Shown here piece by piece: positions 1 to 8,816 of a DNA stretch of 64,000 nt. Numbering within the stretch: the first letter of the stretch is position 1; every line of letters starts with the position of its first letter. The stretch lies in NCBI GenBank assembly GCA_963749575.1, contig CAVVNM010000016.1, positions 434,001 to 498,000 of the forward strand, written 5' to 3'. Position numbers and translations under genes: made by a program. The notes beneath the pieces were generated by a model, which did no database searches, was not told where the DNA came from, and saw only the letters and a program-made list of their open reading frames with translations. The DNA is from JAMXLO01 sp963749575 (lineage in GTDB: Bacteria; Pseudomonadota; Alphaproteobacteria; Acetobacterales; Acetobacteraceae).

Positions 1-190
1 GCCGCCGACATAGGTCAGCAGCGAGCTGCCCGCCAGCAGCAGGCAGTAGTGCCAGTTCCACTGCGCGTAGAAGAAGTAGCTCGCCGCGACGAGCACCAGC
101 TTGCGCAATTCGTGGGCTCGTCGCGAACGGCACCATCAGCGCCAGCACCACGATGAAGAACAGCAGGAAGTCGAGCGTCGGAAACAGCAT
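1..190 (-). CDS. MBOAT family O-acyltransferase, N-terminal fragment (frameshifted, cut by window edge)
   Basis: Membrane-bound O-acyltransferases of the AlgI type move acyl groups across the inner membrane onto surface polysaccharides. Starting at the ATG at 190, the frame reads MLFPTLDFLLFFIVVLALMV, a typical MBOAT first membrane segment. Near position 118 the match moves to another frame, which reads HELRKLVLVAASYFFYAQWN and then a second membrane segment to the window edge. One base has therefore been gained or lost. The start overlaps the probable TGA of the upstream SGNH gene (TGATG). The SGNH-hydrolase neighbours are the usual partners in polysaccharide acetylation. Family call is from these first 60 or so residues only. 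Confidence 0.7.
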   Translation of the reverse strand, partial: MLFPTLDFLLFFIVVLALMVPFATSPRIAQAGARRGELLLLRAVELALLPAAGGQLAADLCRR

Positions 191-1425
191 CAGGCGGTGG
201 GCGCAGCGCGCGATATCGTTCGTAGCCGTCCATGATGGCGCGGAACAGCGCCTCGGCGGTTGCCTGATAGCCTGGCGCGAACAGGTGCACATGATCCGGC
301 GCCGCCATCGGCGGGCTGGTCGCGGCCCAGCGCAGCATGCTGCACGCGCCGCCCATCGCCGCCTGCCAATCCCAGAAATACGCACCCTCGCGCGCCGCGA
401 CCCTGCGCTGCACTTCGCGGATCGGGGCGAGGTTCGGCGGTTCGGTCCAGTTCGGGTCGCCGCAGGCGGGCGGGGCTGTGCTGTTCTTGCCGCGGCGGCG
501 GTAACCGTCGGGCGGCCCCAGCACCAGCAGCGCCGCGCCCGGCGCCGCGGCATGCAGCGCGCGCAGCCGGGCGGCGAAGATGTCAGCGTAGCCCGCCGGA
601 TCGGTGCTGTCGCGGAAGCCCTCGTTGGTGCCGAACGCCAGCACGATCAGCGACGGAGCGAGATGCGCGAGATCCTGCCGCAGCAGTCCCGGATCCCACG
701 CGTCCATCAGATCGACGCTGGCGCCGACGGTGCCGAGATTGGCGTAGATCACGCCGGGCTGGCCGCGTGCGACACTCCAGGCCAGCACGTCCACCGGGCC
801 GTCGCCGCGTGCGCGCAGCGTCAGCGTGTGGCTGCCGGGCGCGGATGGCGCCGGCAGCCACACCGCCTGCTGGGTCGGCGCCGCGGTCGCAATCGCGGTG
901 CGGGCGCCGAGTTCCAGTTCGACATCGAGCGTGCCGCCGCCTGGCTGGCGCAGCACCTCGATCTCGGCGTGGTCGAGATCGCCGGGGTCGTCCGCTGTCA
1001 GGGTCATTGCCGCTGGCCCGTCGGCATGTTGGCGCAGGCCGGTGATGCCGAACGGCCCGGGGTCGCCGCGGTAGCTGCTGACCACCGACCAGCCCTCCGA
1101 GGTCACCGTGACGCGCGCCGGCCGATACCAGCGATACGGCACTCCGGGCGGCAGCACGCCGCGTCCGGCATCGCCGAAGCGCGCCTGGAACAGCTCGCGC
1201 ATGCGGCTGCTGAAGCTGTCGTTGGCGGTGTGGCTGTCGCCAATCTGCAGGATCACCACGGTAGGCGAGCCGGACAGCGAGCGATACAGCGGCATCAGCG
1301 GCGCGGCCGTCACCGAGTTTCGCGGCAATCTCGGCGTCGGACGGGCCGGGCAGCGATGTAGCGCAAGCGGTGACGAACAGCGCGGCCGCGCTGTTCAGCA
1401 GAAGGCGGCGGCACGATGACAGCAT
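190..1425 (-). CDS. SGNH/GDSL hydrolase-like lipoprotein (frameshifted)
   Basis: Likely an exported SGNH-fold esterase or acetyltransferase acting on a surface polymer. The ATG at 1425 opens a lipoprotein signal peptide ending in lipobox FVTAC. Near 1300-1330 the reading moves to a second frame, which holds the block I motif QIGDSHTANDSF, block III FGTNEG and a late block DHVHLFAPGYQ. The whole is about 410 residues. The second frame stays open to position 15, but its last 60 residues look like shadow sequence. A TGA at 192-190 in a third frame would give a natural end that overlaps the MBOAT start, so the exact C-terminus is unsure. Signal peptide and SGNH blocks fit one protein joined by a single-base indel. 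Confidence 0.7.
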
Positions 1426-1493
1426 AAGGGCTTGGTTGCTCCGTCGAATCCGCGGTGTTAACCTAGCACGGTCAACACTCTGAATTCCCGCGG

Positions 1494-2763
1494 ATGCGCA
1501 TGACCCTGCAGCGACGCGATCTGCTGATCGGCTGTGCCCTGTTGTTGCCTGTGTCGCAAATCGCACGCGCCACGGAGGCCATGACGCGCGTCCTGGTGGT
1601 GGGCGATTCGCAGGCGCAAGGGCTTGCCGGCGGACTGCAGCGGCAGTTCCGCGGCGATGCATCGTGGCGCGTGATCGATCGCTCGCGCATCGCCACCGGG
1701 CTGTGCTCGCCGGCGCGGTTTGACTGGCCCGCGGCGGCAGCCCGGTATCGGTGAGGCTGAGCGCGGCGCGATCGCCGTCGTCATGTTCGGCGCCAACGAC
1801 CGGCCACCAGTGCGTGTGCATGGCCAAATCGACGACAAGCTGGCGGCGGCGTTCACGGCGTCATATGGCGCGCATGTCCGGACGATCGTCGAGGGTCTGA
1901 AGCGGTCCTGTATGGCCGTCATCTGGGTCGGGCATCCGATCGTGCGCGATCCGGCGTATGCCGAGGATATGGCGTTGCTGAACCGGCTCTACGCGAGGCA
2001 GTCGATGGCGGCGGGCGCGGACTGGTTCCCCTCTTGGCCACTGTTCATTGATGCCGATGGCAATTATGCGCCGTACGGCAAAGGGCCTGATGGCCAGACC
2101 ACGCGACTGCGCGCTGATGATGGCGTGCATTTCACTGGCGCCGGCTACGACGTGCTCGCCAGGGCACTTCTGCCGGTCATCGCGACTGTACCGCCCCGCC
2201 GTCGCGCACGTCTAGCGGCGGCAGTATTGCTCGACTGCGTCATCCTCGGAGACAGCCTGGCGGCCGGGCTCGGTCAGGCGCGGCCGGACTGTGCGGTGGC
2301 AGCTGTCTCCGGGATCACGTCCGGGCGGTACGTGCAGACCTTTTCCGGCATGCAGCGCGCGCGGACGGCGGTCATCAGCCTTGGCGTGAACGATGGCGAG
2401 GGGGTTGCCACCGCCGACAACCTGACACGACTCCGAGGCGAGGTTTCGGCGGACGTCGTCTATTGGCTGTTGACGGGCAGCAATCCGCGGGCGCGCGAGG
2501 CGGTGCGTTCGGTGGCACGTCGGTTCGGCGATCGGCTGATCGATGCCGCGCCGCTGACCGGGCCGGACCATGTCCATCCGGACCGCGCAGGCTACACGCG
2601 ATTGGCGGCGGAAATGCGAGGTGGCGGCAGCTCAACGCAGGCCTCGGCTTATCGGGACTTTTTATCGCCAGCCCGGGTGTATCGCGCGTTTCCCAACATG
2701 CAGGTGTGGAACGGGCCGAACAATCTGAACGGCGCACTCGTGACGGTGGTGCCGCGTCCGTAG
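1494..2763 (+). CDS. DUF459-like exported protein with two SGNH hydrolase domains (one frameshift)
   Basis: The ATG at 1494 gives a short signal sequence (RRDLLIGCALLLPVSQIARA) and the SGNH block I motif VVGDSQAQGLAGGL. Near 1725-1750 the frame changes, and the second frame continues with FGANDR (block III) and DGVHFTGAGY (block V) of the first domain. It then runs without a break into a second SGNH unit: ILGDSLAAGLGQ, SLGVNDG and DHVHPDRAGY. Both units keep Ser, Asn/Gly and the Asp-His block, so both could be active. The protein ends with a tail of about 35 residues of unknown role. It lies beside, and divergent from, the SGNH lipoprotein and MBOAT genes, which suggests surface-polysaccharide modification. 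Substrate unknown. Confidence 0.7.
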
Positions 2764-2765
2764 TG

Positions 2766-3299
2766 TCAGGGCAGCAGTTCGCGCAGCGACTCCAGTTCGC
2801 GCAACGTCGCCGTCAGCAGCGCCCGCAGGCGCTCGGCTTCCGGATCGACCTTTGGGCGTACGTTGATACGAGCTACCTGCGGTGCAGCGGCGGGCGCCAG
2901 ACCTGGCATCGGCAGTTCCGGTTCCTCCGAAAGCGCGGCGGCGCGCTCCGCTTCTGCTGCCTCCTGCTCGTCCGCCGGAGCAGGCGGGATGTCATCGGAC
3001 AGTCTGCCGCCGCCCTCGCGCAGGAGACGTTGCACGCCCTTGATAGTATACCCCTGAATGTAAAGAAGATCGGAAATCCGCCGCAGCAGCGCGATGTCAT
3101 CCGGACGATAGTAGCGCCGGCCACCGCCGCGCTTCAGCGGCTTGACCTGCGTGAACTTGGTCTCCCAGAAGCGCAACACATGTTGTGGGATGTGCAGTTC
3201 GTCAGCCACCTCGCTGATTGTGCGGAACGCGTTCGGCGCCTTCTTCAGCCGCGCCCTTCCGACCAGCGGCACCGCCATGTCATCGGCAGGGTCGCTCAT
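2766..3299 (-). CDS. MerR family transcriptional regulator
   Basis: A 177-residue DNA-binding protein. The MerR winged helix is near residues 25-95 (FRTISEVADELHIPQHVLRF, then RRYYRPDDIALLRRISDLLY). The rest is low-complexity, Pro/Ala/Glu-rich, without a clear effector domain or metal-binding Cys. The start ATG overlaps the ihfA stop by four bases (ATGA), so the two are translationally coupled. A MerR protein directly after ihfA is the normal arrangement at the plsX-fabH-ihfA locus of alphaproteobacteria. Its targets are not known to me. Confidence 0.9.
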   Translation of the reverse strand: MSDPADDMAVPLVGRARLKKAPNAFRTISEVADELHIPQHVLRFWETKFTQVKPLKRGGGRRYYRPDDIALLRRISDLLYIQGYTIKGVQRLLREGGGRLSDDIPPAPADEQEAAEAERAAALSEEPELPMPGLAPAAAPQVARINVRPKVDPEAERLRALLTATLRELESLRELLP

Positions 3300-3607
3300 T
3301 CGTCGTCATCCGGGCCGGGCGTCGTACCATTCACCCGGGCCTTGAGAACGTGGCTCGGACGGAACACCAGGACGCGGCGCGGCATGATCGGCACCTCCTT
3401 GCCGGTCTTCGGGTTGCGACCTACCCGGCGGCCCTTCTGGCGCACAGAAAATGTTCCAAACCCGCTGATCTTGACGGATTCTCCCGCTTCCAGTGCGGCA
3501 GACACCCGCTCCAGCACCGTCTCCAGGAGATCGGCGGACTCGTTCCGCGACAGCCCAACCTGGGTATAGATCGTCTCGGCCAGATGCGCGCGCGTGACGG
3601 TCTGCAT
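3296..3607 (-). CDS. ihfA: Integration host factor subunit alpha
   Basis: IHF-alpha pairs with IHF-beta to bend DNA at specific sites in replication, recombination and transcription. The 103-residue protein has the complete HU/IHF fold, including the signature GFGTFSVRQKGRRVGRNPKT and the beta-arm (PIMPRRVLVFRPS), whose Pro intercalates into the DNA minor groove. The C-terminal tail is acidic (PGPDDDE). It lies between fabH and the merR gene, which it overlaps by four bases. Length and motifs are normal for the family. Confidence 0.96.
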   Translation of the reverse strand: MQTVTRAHLAETIYTQVGLSRNESADLLETVLERVSAALEAGESVKISGFGTFSVRQKGRRVGRNPKTGKEVPIMPRRVLVFRPSHVLKARVNGTTPGPDDDE

Positions 3608-3709
3608 CCGTGGACGCTAGGCAGGCAATGCCCAGCAGTCAAGCAATTACCGGAATAAATCAATCAGGATCAGGACGTTGCAGGAAGGCGTCGGGGACGG
3701 CTGCAACGT

Positions 3710-4681
3710 TCACATGCGCACCAGCGCGGAACCCCAGGCCAACCCGCCGCCAAGTGCCTCCATCAGCACCAGGTCGCCATTGCGGATGCGGCCGTCCTCC
3801 CGCGCTTCGGCAAGTGCCAAGGGCACCGAGGCTGCCGAGGTGTTGGCATGCCGATCCACGGTGATCACCACCTGTTCCGGTGAGAGGCCGAGCTTGCGGC
3901 CCATCGCATCGATGATTCGCCGATTGGCCTGGTGGGGTACCAGCCAGTCGATGTCGCGCTGGGTCAGTCCATTGGCTACGAGCGCTTCCTGCACGGCCTC
4001 GGCGAGCCGGACCACCGCGTGGCGGAACACCTCGCGACCGTTCATCACCAAGTGGCCCGGCCGGTCGTGACGCCCTACCGCACCGTCGACGTACAGGATG
4101 TCGCCCAGCGTTCCCTGAGCATGCAGATGCGTGGAGAGAATGCCGCGGTCGAAGCTGCCACTACCCTTGCCGGTGCGCAGGAACACCGCACCGGCACCAT
4201 CGCCGAACAGCACACAGGTGCCGCGGTCCTGCCAGTTCATGATGCGGGAATAGACCTCGCTGCCGATCACCAGTGCACCACGCGCGTTGCCGGTGCGGAT
4301 CATGCTGTCGGCCACCGACAGCGCATATATGAACCCGGCACACGCAGCGGCGATGTCGAAGCCAAAGCCTCCGACCACACCAAGCGCGGCCTGGACGCGC
4401 AAGGCGGTGGCGGGGAATGCCTGGTCCGGCGTGCTGGTGGCCAGGATGATCGCGTCCACCTCGGCCGGTTCCGCGTCGGCATCCGCCAGGGCGGCGCGCG
4501 CCGCCGCGGTGGCCATGAACGCCGCGGTTTCGTGTTGTGCCGCGATGTAACGCTGGCGGATACCGGTGCGCTCGCGGATCCACGCGTCCGATGTTTCCAC
4601 CGTGCCGGCGAGCTCGTCGTTGCTGACCGCGCGCTCAGGCAGATAGGCGCCGACACCGGCCAGAATCGAGCGAATGGTCAT
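3710..4681 (-). CDS. fabH: 3-oxoacyl-ACP synthase III (KAS III)
   Basis: Starts fatty acid synthesis by condensing acetyl-CoA with malonyl-ACP. With the start at 4681 the protein has 323 residues and the full catalytic triad: Cys114 (AAACAGFIYA), His250 (VPHQANRR) and Asn280 (HANTSAAS). This start is preferred over in-frame codons further upstream because AGGGAG lies just before it and it falls 7 bases after the plsX stop. plsX-fabH-ihfA-merR form one minus-strand unit. Nothing unusual in the sequence. Confidence 0.97.
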   Translation of the reverse strand: MTIRSILAGVGAYLPERAVSNDELAGTVETSDAWIRERTGIRQRYIAAQHETAAFMATAAARAALADADAEPAEVDAIILATSTPDQAFPATALRVQAALGVVGGFGFDIAAACAGFIYALSVADSMIRTGNARGALVIGSEVYSRIMNWQDRGTCVLFGDGAGAVFLRTGKGSGSFDRGILSTHLHAQGTLGDILYVDGAVGRHDRPGHLVMNGREVFRHAVVRLAEAVQEALVANGLTQRDIDWLVPHQANRRIIDAMGRKLGLSPEQVVITVDRHANTSAASVPLALAEAREDGRIRNGDLVLMEALGGGLAWGSALVRM

Positions 4682-4688
4682 CGTCTCC

Positions 4689-5774
4689 CTATGGTGCCGT
4701 GGCAAGCCGCGCGCCGCCGGATTCCTTTTCCAGCGCGCTGTTCTTCGCCGCCAACGCCATCAACCCGGCGATTCGGGTCAAGTCCTCGCGGATGTGTTCG
4801 TTGAAGCGATGCACCACCATGTCCATCGCGACGTCCATCGCATGGGCGAAGCCTTCGGCGTCGGTGCCGCCATGCGACTTCACCACCACGCCGTTCAGGC
4901 CCAGCATGACGGCGCCATTGTAACGCCGCGGATCCAGCCATTCGCGCAAGCGCTCGAGCGAGGGCCGCAGCAACAGGTATGCGACCTTCGCCGTGAGACT
5001 GCTGCGAAACACCTGGCGCAACAGTTCGCCGATCAGCTTCAGCGCACCTTCGCCGGTCTTGAGTGCCACGTTGCCGGTGAATCCGTCGGTCACCACGACA
5101 TCGGTGGTGCCGGCGGCAATGTCGTGGCCCTCGACAAACCCCACGAACTGCGGCGCGATGTGGCTGGCACGCAGCGTCTCGGCGGCCAGCCGCAGGGTGT
5201 CGTCGCCCTTCAACTCCTCGGAGCCAACGTTCAGCAGGCCAATGGACGGCGAGGTCAGACCCAGCACGGTGCGCGCGAACACGTCGCCCATCACCGCGAA
5301 CTCGACCAGGTTGCGGGTGTCGCACTGCACGTTGGCACCGAGGTCCAGCATGACGATATCGCCCCGCGCCGATGGCCCGATCGCGGCCATCGCCGGCCGG
5401 TCGATGCCGGGCAAGGTCTTGACGAAGATCACGGCCAGTGCCAGCAGCGCGCCGGTGTTGCCGGCGGAGACCACACCGGATGCCTCGCCGCCGGCCACGG
5501 CATCGATCGCCACGCGCATCGACGAACCTCGCACCCGCAGCGCGGCGGTCGGCTTGGTGTCGTTGCCGATCGCCTCGGGGGCGTGCCGGATGTCGCAGAC
5601 CGCCGCCGCGCGGGGATGGCGCTGCAGCAGCGGGCTCAACTGCGCCTCGTCGCCGACCAGCAGGAAGCGTGCACCGGGGTGACGCACGGCAGAGATCTCC
5701 AGACCCTGCACCACCATGAGCGGCGCGTGATCGCCGCCCATCGCGTCAACCGCCAGCGTATAGATCGCGGTCAA
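4689..5774 (-). CDS. plsX: Phosphate acyltransferase PlsX
   Basis: Makes acyl-phosphate from acyl-ACP for glycerolipid synthesis; PlsY (31378-31962 in this window) uses the product. The 361-residue protein opens with the family motif IYTLAVDAMGGDHAP and keeps VVSAGNTGALLALA and VVTDGFTGNVALKTGEG. It is a cytosolic, membrane-associated enzyme. Encoded between rpmF and fabH, as in most proteobacteria. Confidence 0.97.
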   Translation of the reverse strand: MTAIYTLAVDAMGGDHAPLMVVQGLEISAVRHPGARFLLVGDEAQLSPLLQRHPRAAAVCDIRHAPEAIGNDTKPTAALRVRGSSMRVAIDAVAGGEASGVVSAGNTGALLALAVIFVKTLPGIDRPAMAAIGPSARGDIVMLDLGANVQCDTRNLVEFAVMGDVFARTVLGLTSPSIGLLNVGSEELKGDDTLRLAAETLRASHIAPQFVGFVEGHDIAAGTTDVVVTDGFTGNVALKTGEGALKLIGELLRQVFRSSLTAKVAYLLLRPSLERLREWLDPRRYNGAVMLGLNGVVVKSHGGTDAEGFAHAMDVAMDMVVHRFNEHIREDLTRIAGLMALAAKNSALEKESGGARLATAP

Positions 5775-5805
5775 GGGAGGAGGGGCGCCACACTGCTTCC
5801 GGGCG

Positions 5806-6009
5806 TCAGGCCCGAACAGCGCCCTTCAGCGCATCTCCAGCCGGTACGACCTCGCGGCCGTCGTAGTAACCGCAATGGCTGCACACGTGATGCGGCCGCT
5901 TCAGTTCGCCGCAATTAGGGCACTCGGCATGGGCCTCGCGCGGCAGCGCTTCGTGACTGCGCCGCATGCCGCGGCGGGATGGTGACGTCTTTCGCTTGGG
6001 AACGGCCAT
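5806..6009 (-). CDS. rpmF: 50S ribosomal protein L32
   Basis: 67 residues beginning MAVPKRKTSPSRRGMRRSHE, the standard L32 start; the open frame extends further upstream but this ATG matches the family. A four-Cys zinc ribbon is present (CPNCGELK, then VCSHCGYY), so this is the zinc-binding form. It heads the rpmF-plsX-fabH unit. The usual upstream partner, the DUF177 gene, lies 2.3 kb away at 8322-8816 because a phage-like cassette sits between them. Confidence 0.96.
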   Translation of the reverse strand: MAVPKRKTSPSRRGMRRSHEALPREAHAECPNCGELKRPHHVCSHCGYYDGREVVPAGDALKGAVRA

Positions 6010-6138
6010 GGGACAGCGTCCCTCCGATCTTGGTGACGCCCACGACCCGACTGGGGAGGCGGGACAGTCACATTCTGTCAACAATGCAAGAGGGCGGCGT
6101 CTAGCAGAGGGTCCGGCGGGTCGCAAGGGACGGAGGTT

Positions 6139-7299
6139 TCAAGGCGTCCGGAGAATGGGACAGGGGGCCGGTCGGATTCCCAGCCGCTGGCGCCACACTG
6201 ACTCGGACTGCCGCCCGTAGGCATGGAGGTCGCGGCGCTGGCGGCAGAGCCGCACGAGCGGTGCCGGCTCACTCCACACCTCGGTGAGCACAGCGACCAT
6301 GCTGGCCACACTCGTCGGGTCGGCATGGCCGTACTCGCCGAGCCAGGGTACCTCGCAGGAAGCAATGAGCGGCACACCGGCTGCGGCGGCGTCCGCGCCG
6401 ACAATGTTGAAGGTCTCGGTAAAGGAGACCTGCATCACGGCATCCATTGCACTGACCAGCTTCAGGAATTCCTCGTGGTCAAGCCAGCCGTGCTCGATCA
6501 GCTTCGCATCATGCGCGCCCTCGAACATGGCGCGGAGGTTCTTCAGGACGGGTTCGCCGCTCCCCTCGACGCGTGTGCCATTCACGTGAAATTCCAACCG
6601 TTTTCCGAGACTTCGCGCGAAGGCGATCGCCGCGATCGCCTGTGTGAGATGGTTCTTCAGGGGGCGAACCGCGCCGAAGCAGCCGACCCTTATCACCGGA
6701 GCGCTGCGGTCCAGGCGGCTCATCGCCGGCCCGGTGTCGGCGATCGGGTAGAAGTTCGGCCCGCAGGTTACGAGGCGGTCCGGCAGGCAGAATGCGCGCG
6801 CCAGCTCCCTTACGTCCTCGACGGCGCGCGGCGAGTTGCACATCACCTCGACATTGCGCGCGAGGTAGCCGGTGATCCACTGGATCGCGATACCCTCGTT
6901 GGCGAGGAACGGCAGCTGGCTGTGATTGCGGACGACCCACGCAACGTTGGGGTGCAGCGGCTTCAGGACCTCGAATTTCTCCGGCACAACCCAGAGCGCC
7001 TCAATGACCACGTGGGACGGCCGGTGAGCCGCGACTTCCCGGTCGATATCGTTGTTGTCTCGCACCTCGACCACGTCGGCGGTCACGCCGATGCTCCGGA
7101 GCATTCCGACGACGAAGTGCACCGAGTTCCTCAGACCCGACCCCATCGTCTGTCCCGTCATCGGGTTCCCGCTGTGGTGCCGACGGTCCGGACCGGTGCT
7201 GTCGTCGACCCATGGGGATTCCCGGTGCTTCAATGCGAACAGCACGCGTGGCCAATGCGTTAAACCACGGAAGGTGGTGACCACGTCCGGCCTCGGCAT
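6139..7299 (-). CDS. Glycosyltransferase-like protein of phage type
   Basis: 386 residues with a GT-B-like layout. The N-terminal half includes MTGQTMGSGLRNSV, VEVRDNNDIDREV and ALWVVPEKFEVL; the C-terminal donor-binding half includes GCFGAVRPLKNHL and FTETFNIVGADAAAAGVPLI. I recall very similar ORFs (NNDIDREV, WVVPEKF, NEGIAI motifs) from environmental tailed-phage genomes, where their role is unclear. It has its own Shine-Dalgarno (AGGAG seven bases before the ATG). It is followed on the sequence by a small lipoprotein and a holin-like gene on the same strand. Transfer from a phage is inferred. Substrate unknown. Confidence 0.65.
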   Translation of the reverse strand: MPRPDVVTTFRGLTHWPRVLFALKHRESPWVDDSTGPDRRHHSGNPMTGQTMGSGLRNSVHFVVGMLRSIGVTADVVEVRDNNDIDREVAAHRPSHVVIEALWVVPEKFEVLKPLHPNVAWVVRNHSQLPFLANEGIAIQWITGYLARNVEVMCNSPRAVEDVRELARAFCLPDRLVTCGPNFYPIADTGPAMSRLDRSAPVIRVGCFGAVRPLKNHLTQAIAAIAFARSLGKRLEFHVNGTRVEGSGEPVLKNLRAMFEGAHDAKLIEHGWLDHEEFLKLVSAMDAVMQVSFTETFNIVGADAAAAGVPLIASCEVPWLGEYGHADPTSVASMVAVLTEVWSEPAPLVRLCRQRRDLHAYGRQSESVWRQRLGIRPAPCPILRTP

Positions 7300-7447
7300 C
7301 GGTGTCTCCTCTTGGGTGTCGTCAATCGGGTCTCAGTCGACGAACAGGCAACACAACCTCGCCCACCCCCTCACCGCTGGCCGCGAAGGAGCCGAAGAGA
7401 ACTGAGAAATACCGGAGAAGAACCGGCATCGACCCCACCGTATCGTG

Positions 7448-7759
7448 TCACGTGGTTGGCGCGCTGGCGGTGGTCGCCGGCACGGTCGCGGGTGAGCTGG
7501 CGGATGTAACGCTCGCCGGCACCCCGTTGAGGGCCTTGCATGCTGCGACCACAGCTGGGTGCACCAGCAGATCGATATTGGCGCCCGTGGCGCCGACCGG
7601 CCCAAGCGTGGCGACGATCGGCTGTGCCACCGGCACCACCACACCGTCGACGTTACAGGCCACCGTCAGTACCTGTTGGATCGTCGCCTGCTGCTCGGGT
7701 GTCATGCTGTGGCACGCGGACAGGTAGACGAGCAAGGCCAGGGCAGTGCTGCGTCGCAT
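7448..7759 (-). CDS. Small predicted lipoprotein of the phage-like cassette
   Basis: 103 residues. The N-terminus MRRSTALALLVYLSACHSM carries a lipobox (YLSAC), so an outer- or inner-membrane lipoprotein is likely. The mature part is Ala/Val/Thr-rich and ends in a low-complexity Ala/Thr/Ser/Pro tail. No enzyme motif is visible. Small lipoproteins of this kind are often found beside holins in phage lysis regions, and the downstream-strand neighbour at 7787-8180 is holin-like. Function unknown. Confidence 0.55.
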   Translation of the reverse strand: MRRSTALALLVYLSACHSMTPEQQATIQQVLTVACNVDGVVVPVAQPIVATLGPVGATGANIDLLVHPAVVAACKALNGVPASVTSASSPATVPATTASAPTT

Positions 7760-7786
7760 CGTGAAGTCTCCAGGATGTGTGGGCGT

Positions 7787-8180
7787 TCAGGCGGCCGGCG
7801 ATCCGCCGATCGATACTGTCGGATCGGCGGCGAGCAGCCCGCCGAACCGCGCCTCGACCATGTTCCGCACGTGCTCGGGGGTAACGCCGAGGGCGATCAG
7901 TGCCTCAGGTGTCGAGGCGACGACATGCTGCACGCCCTTCGCGATCGCAGCATCGCGGATCGTCACGTTGCGGTAGTCGGCGGCATTCGAGGCGATGTAA
8001 CCGTAGGCCGCCTGTGCGCCGGCATCCGCCGCCGACTGGATTGCTGCGGCCTGGGTCGCGGTGAGCCGGATGTGCAGGTAGCGACGCAGCAACGGTACCA
8101 GATATGGCGTTGTCGGTACTAACGGTTGCGAGCGCAAGCGCGGTCAGCGCCTGCACCAGCGGTGTCAGGTCGATGCCCAT
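7787..8180 (-). CDS. Holin-like small protein (frameshifted)
   Basis: Two overlapping frames make one protein of about 130 residues. From the ATG at 8180 the reading is MGIDLTPLVQALTALALATV, a hydrophobic start. Near 8110 it passes to a second frame: RYLHIRLTATQAAAIQSAAD, NAADYRNVTIRDAAIAKGVQ and VTPEHVRNMVEARFGGLLAAD. An N-terminal membrane helix followed by a helix with a TPEHVRNMVEAR pattern resembles phage LLH-type holins and related tail-end proteins. The break is a single indel. The assignment rests on remembered similarity only. Confidence 0.5.
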
Positions 8181-8237
8181 GATGTCTCCGGCGATGGTGC
8201 TGGGGGAGCCGGGCGGAGTACGCCCGTTGGCCCACGC

Positions 8238-8266
8238 TAGTTAGTCTACATGACCTAATGTGTCAA
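8238..8266 (-). promoter_or_regulatory. Candidate promoter/operator of the phage-like cassette
   Basis: On the minus strand a perfect -35 (TTGACA, 8266-8261) is followed after 17 bases by TAACTA (8243-8238), a weak -10. An inverted repeat TGAC-N7-GTCA (8251-8265) overlaps the -35 and could be an operator. The stretch is clearly more AT-rich than its surroundings, which fits imported DNA. Confidence 0.35.
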
Positions 8267-8321
8267 GATAAATTGCAATCTGGCCTGTCCCCCGTGCAGG
8301 GGGCGTCGCTTTGCCGGCGCC

Positions 8322-8816
8322 CTACTTACGTCGCCGCAATGCATCGAGTGCGGCAAATGGCTGCGCTTCGGGGTCGTCGGGAAGGTCAGGCAATACCGCG
8401 TCCGGCGCTCGTGGATATGGATCGAGCGCCAACCCCAATTGTTCCACTGTTGCTTCGCCGAGGTCGAGCATGCCATCGGCATAGGTGATTTCGTCGAGAG
8501 CTTCGGGATCGGCGTCGTGGCTCTCTTCGCCGTCGGGGACGCACCGCACGGTGAAGCATTCCTCGATGGTGGCGGTGAAATCCTCCAGCGAGACCACACA
8601 GGTCTGCACCACGCGCGCCACCAGCGTTCCGAACGCCAGCACAGTGTCTGCGGTGTCGCGTTCAAGATGAAACCGGCAGGTCAGCGCCAGCACGGCAGGC
8701 AAATTCATACGCTGCGCCACGGCGGCACATTCCGCGGCACCCGCCTCCACCATCACGTCCAGTCCTGCGGATCCGACGCGCTCGATGGCGATCGGGCGAT
8801 GCAGTTCCGGCGTCAT
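8322..8816 (-). CDS. yceD: DUF177 (YceD-like) protein
   Basis: 164 residues starting MTPELHRPIAIERVGSAGLD. The family is linked to 23S rRNA or large-subunit maturation and is normally co-transcribed with rpmF. Visible family features are the central FTATIEECFTVRC strand-turn and an acidic C-terminal part. The ATG at 8816 overlaps the stop of the upstream chaperone gene by four bases. Here the link to rpmF is broken by the 6.1-8.3 kb cassette. Confidence 0.85.
   Translation of the reverse strand: MTPELHRPIAIERVGSAGLDVMVEAGAAECAAVAQRMNLPAVLALTCRFHLERDTADTVLAFGTLVARVVQTCVVSLEDFTATIEECFTVRCVPDGEESHDADPEALDEITYADGMLDLGEATVEQLGLALDPYPRAPDAVLPDLPDDPEAQPFAALDALRRRK

Noticed and set aside
4674..5918. 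414-residue plus-strand frame over plsX
   Set aside because: Shadow of plsX; no motifs and no ribosome binding site.
8270..8325. GC-rich inverted repeats after the DUF177 gene considered as an intrinsic terminator
   Set aside because: Short overlapping stems (GGGCG/CGCCC and CCCCC/GGGGG) but no T tract on the minus strand; not convincing.
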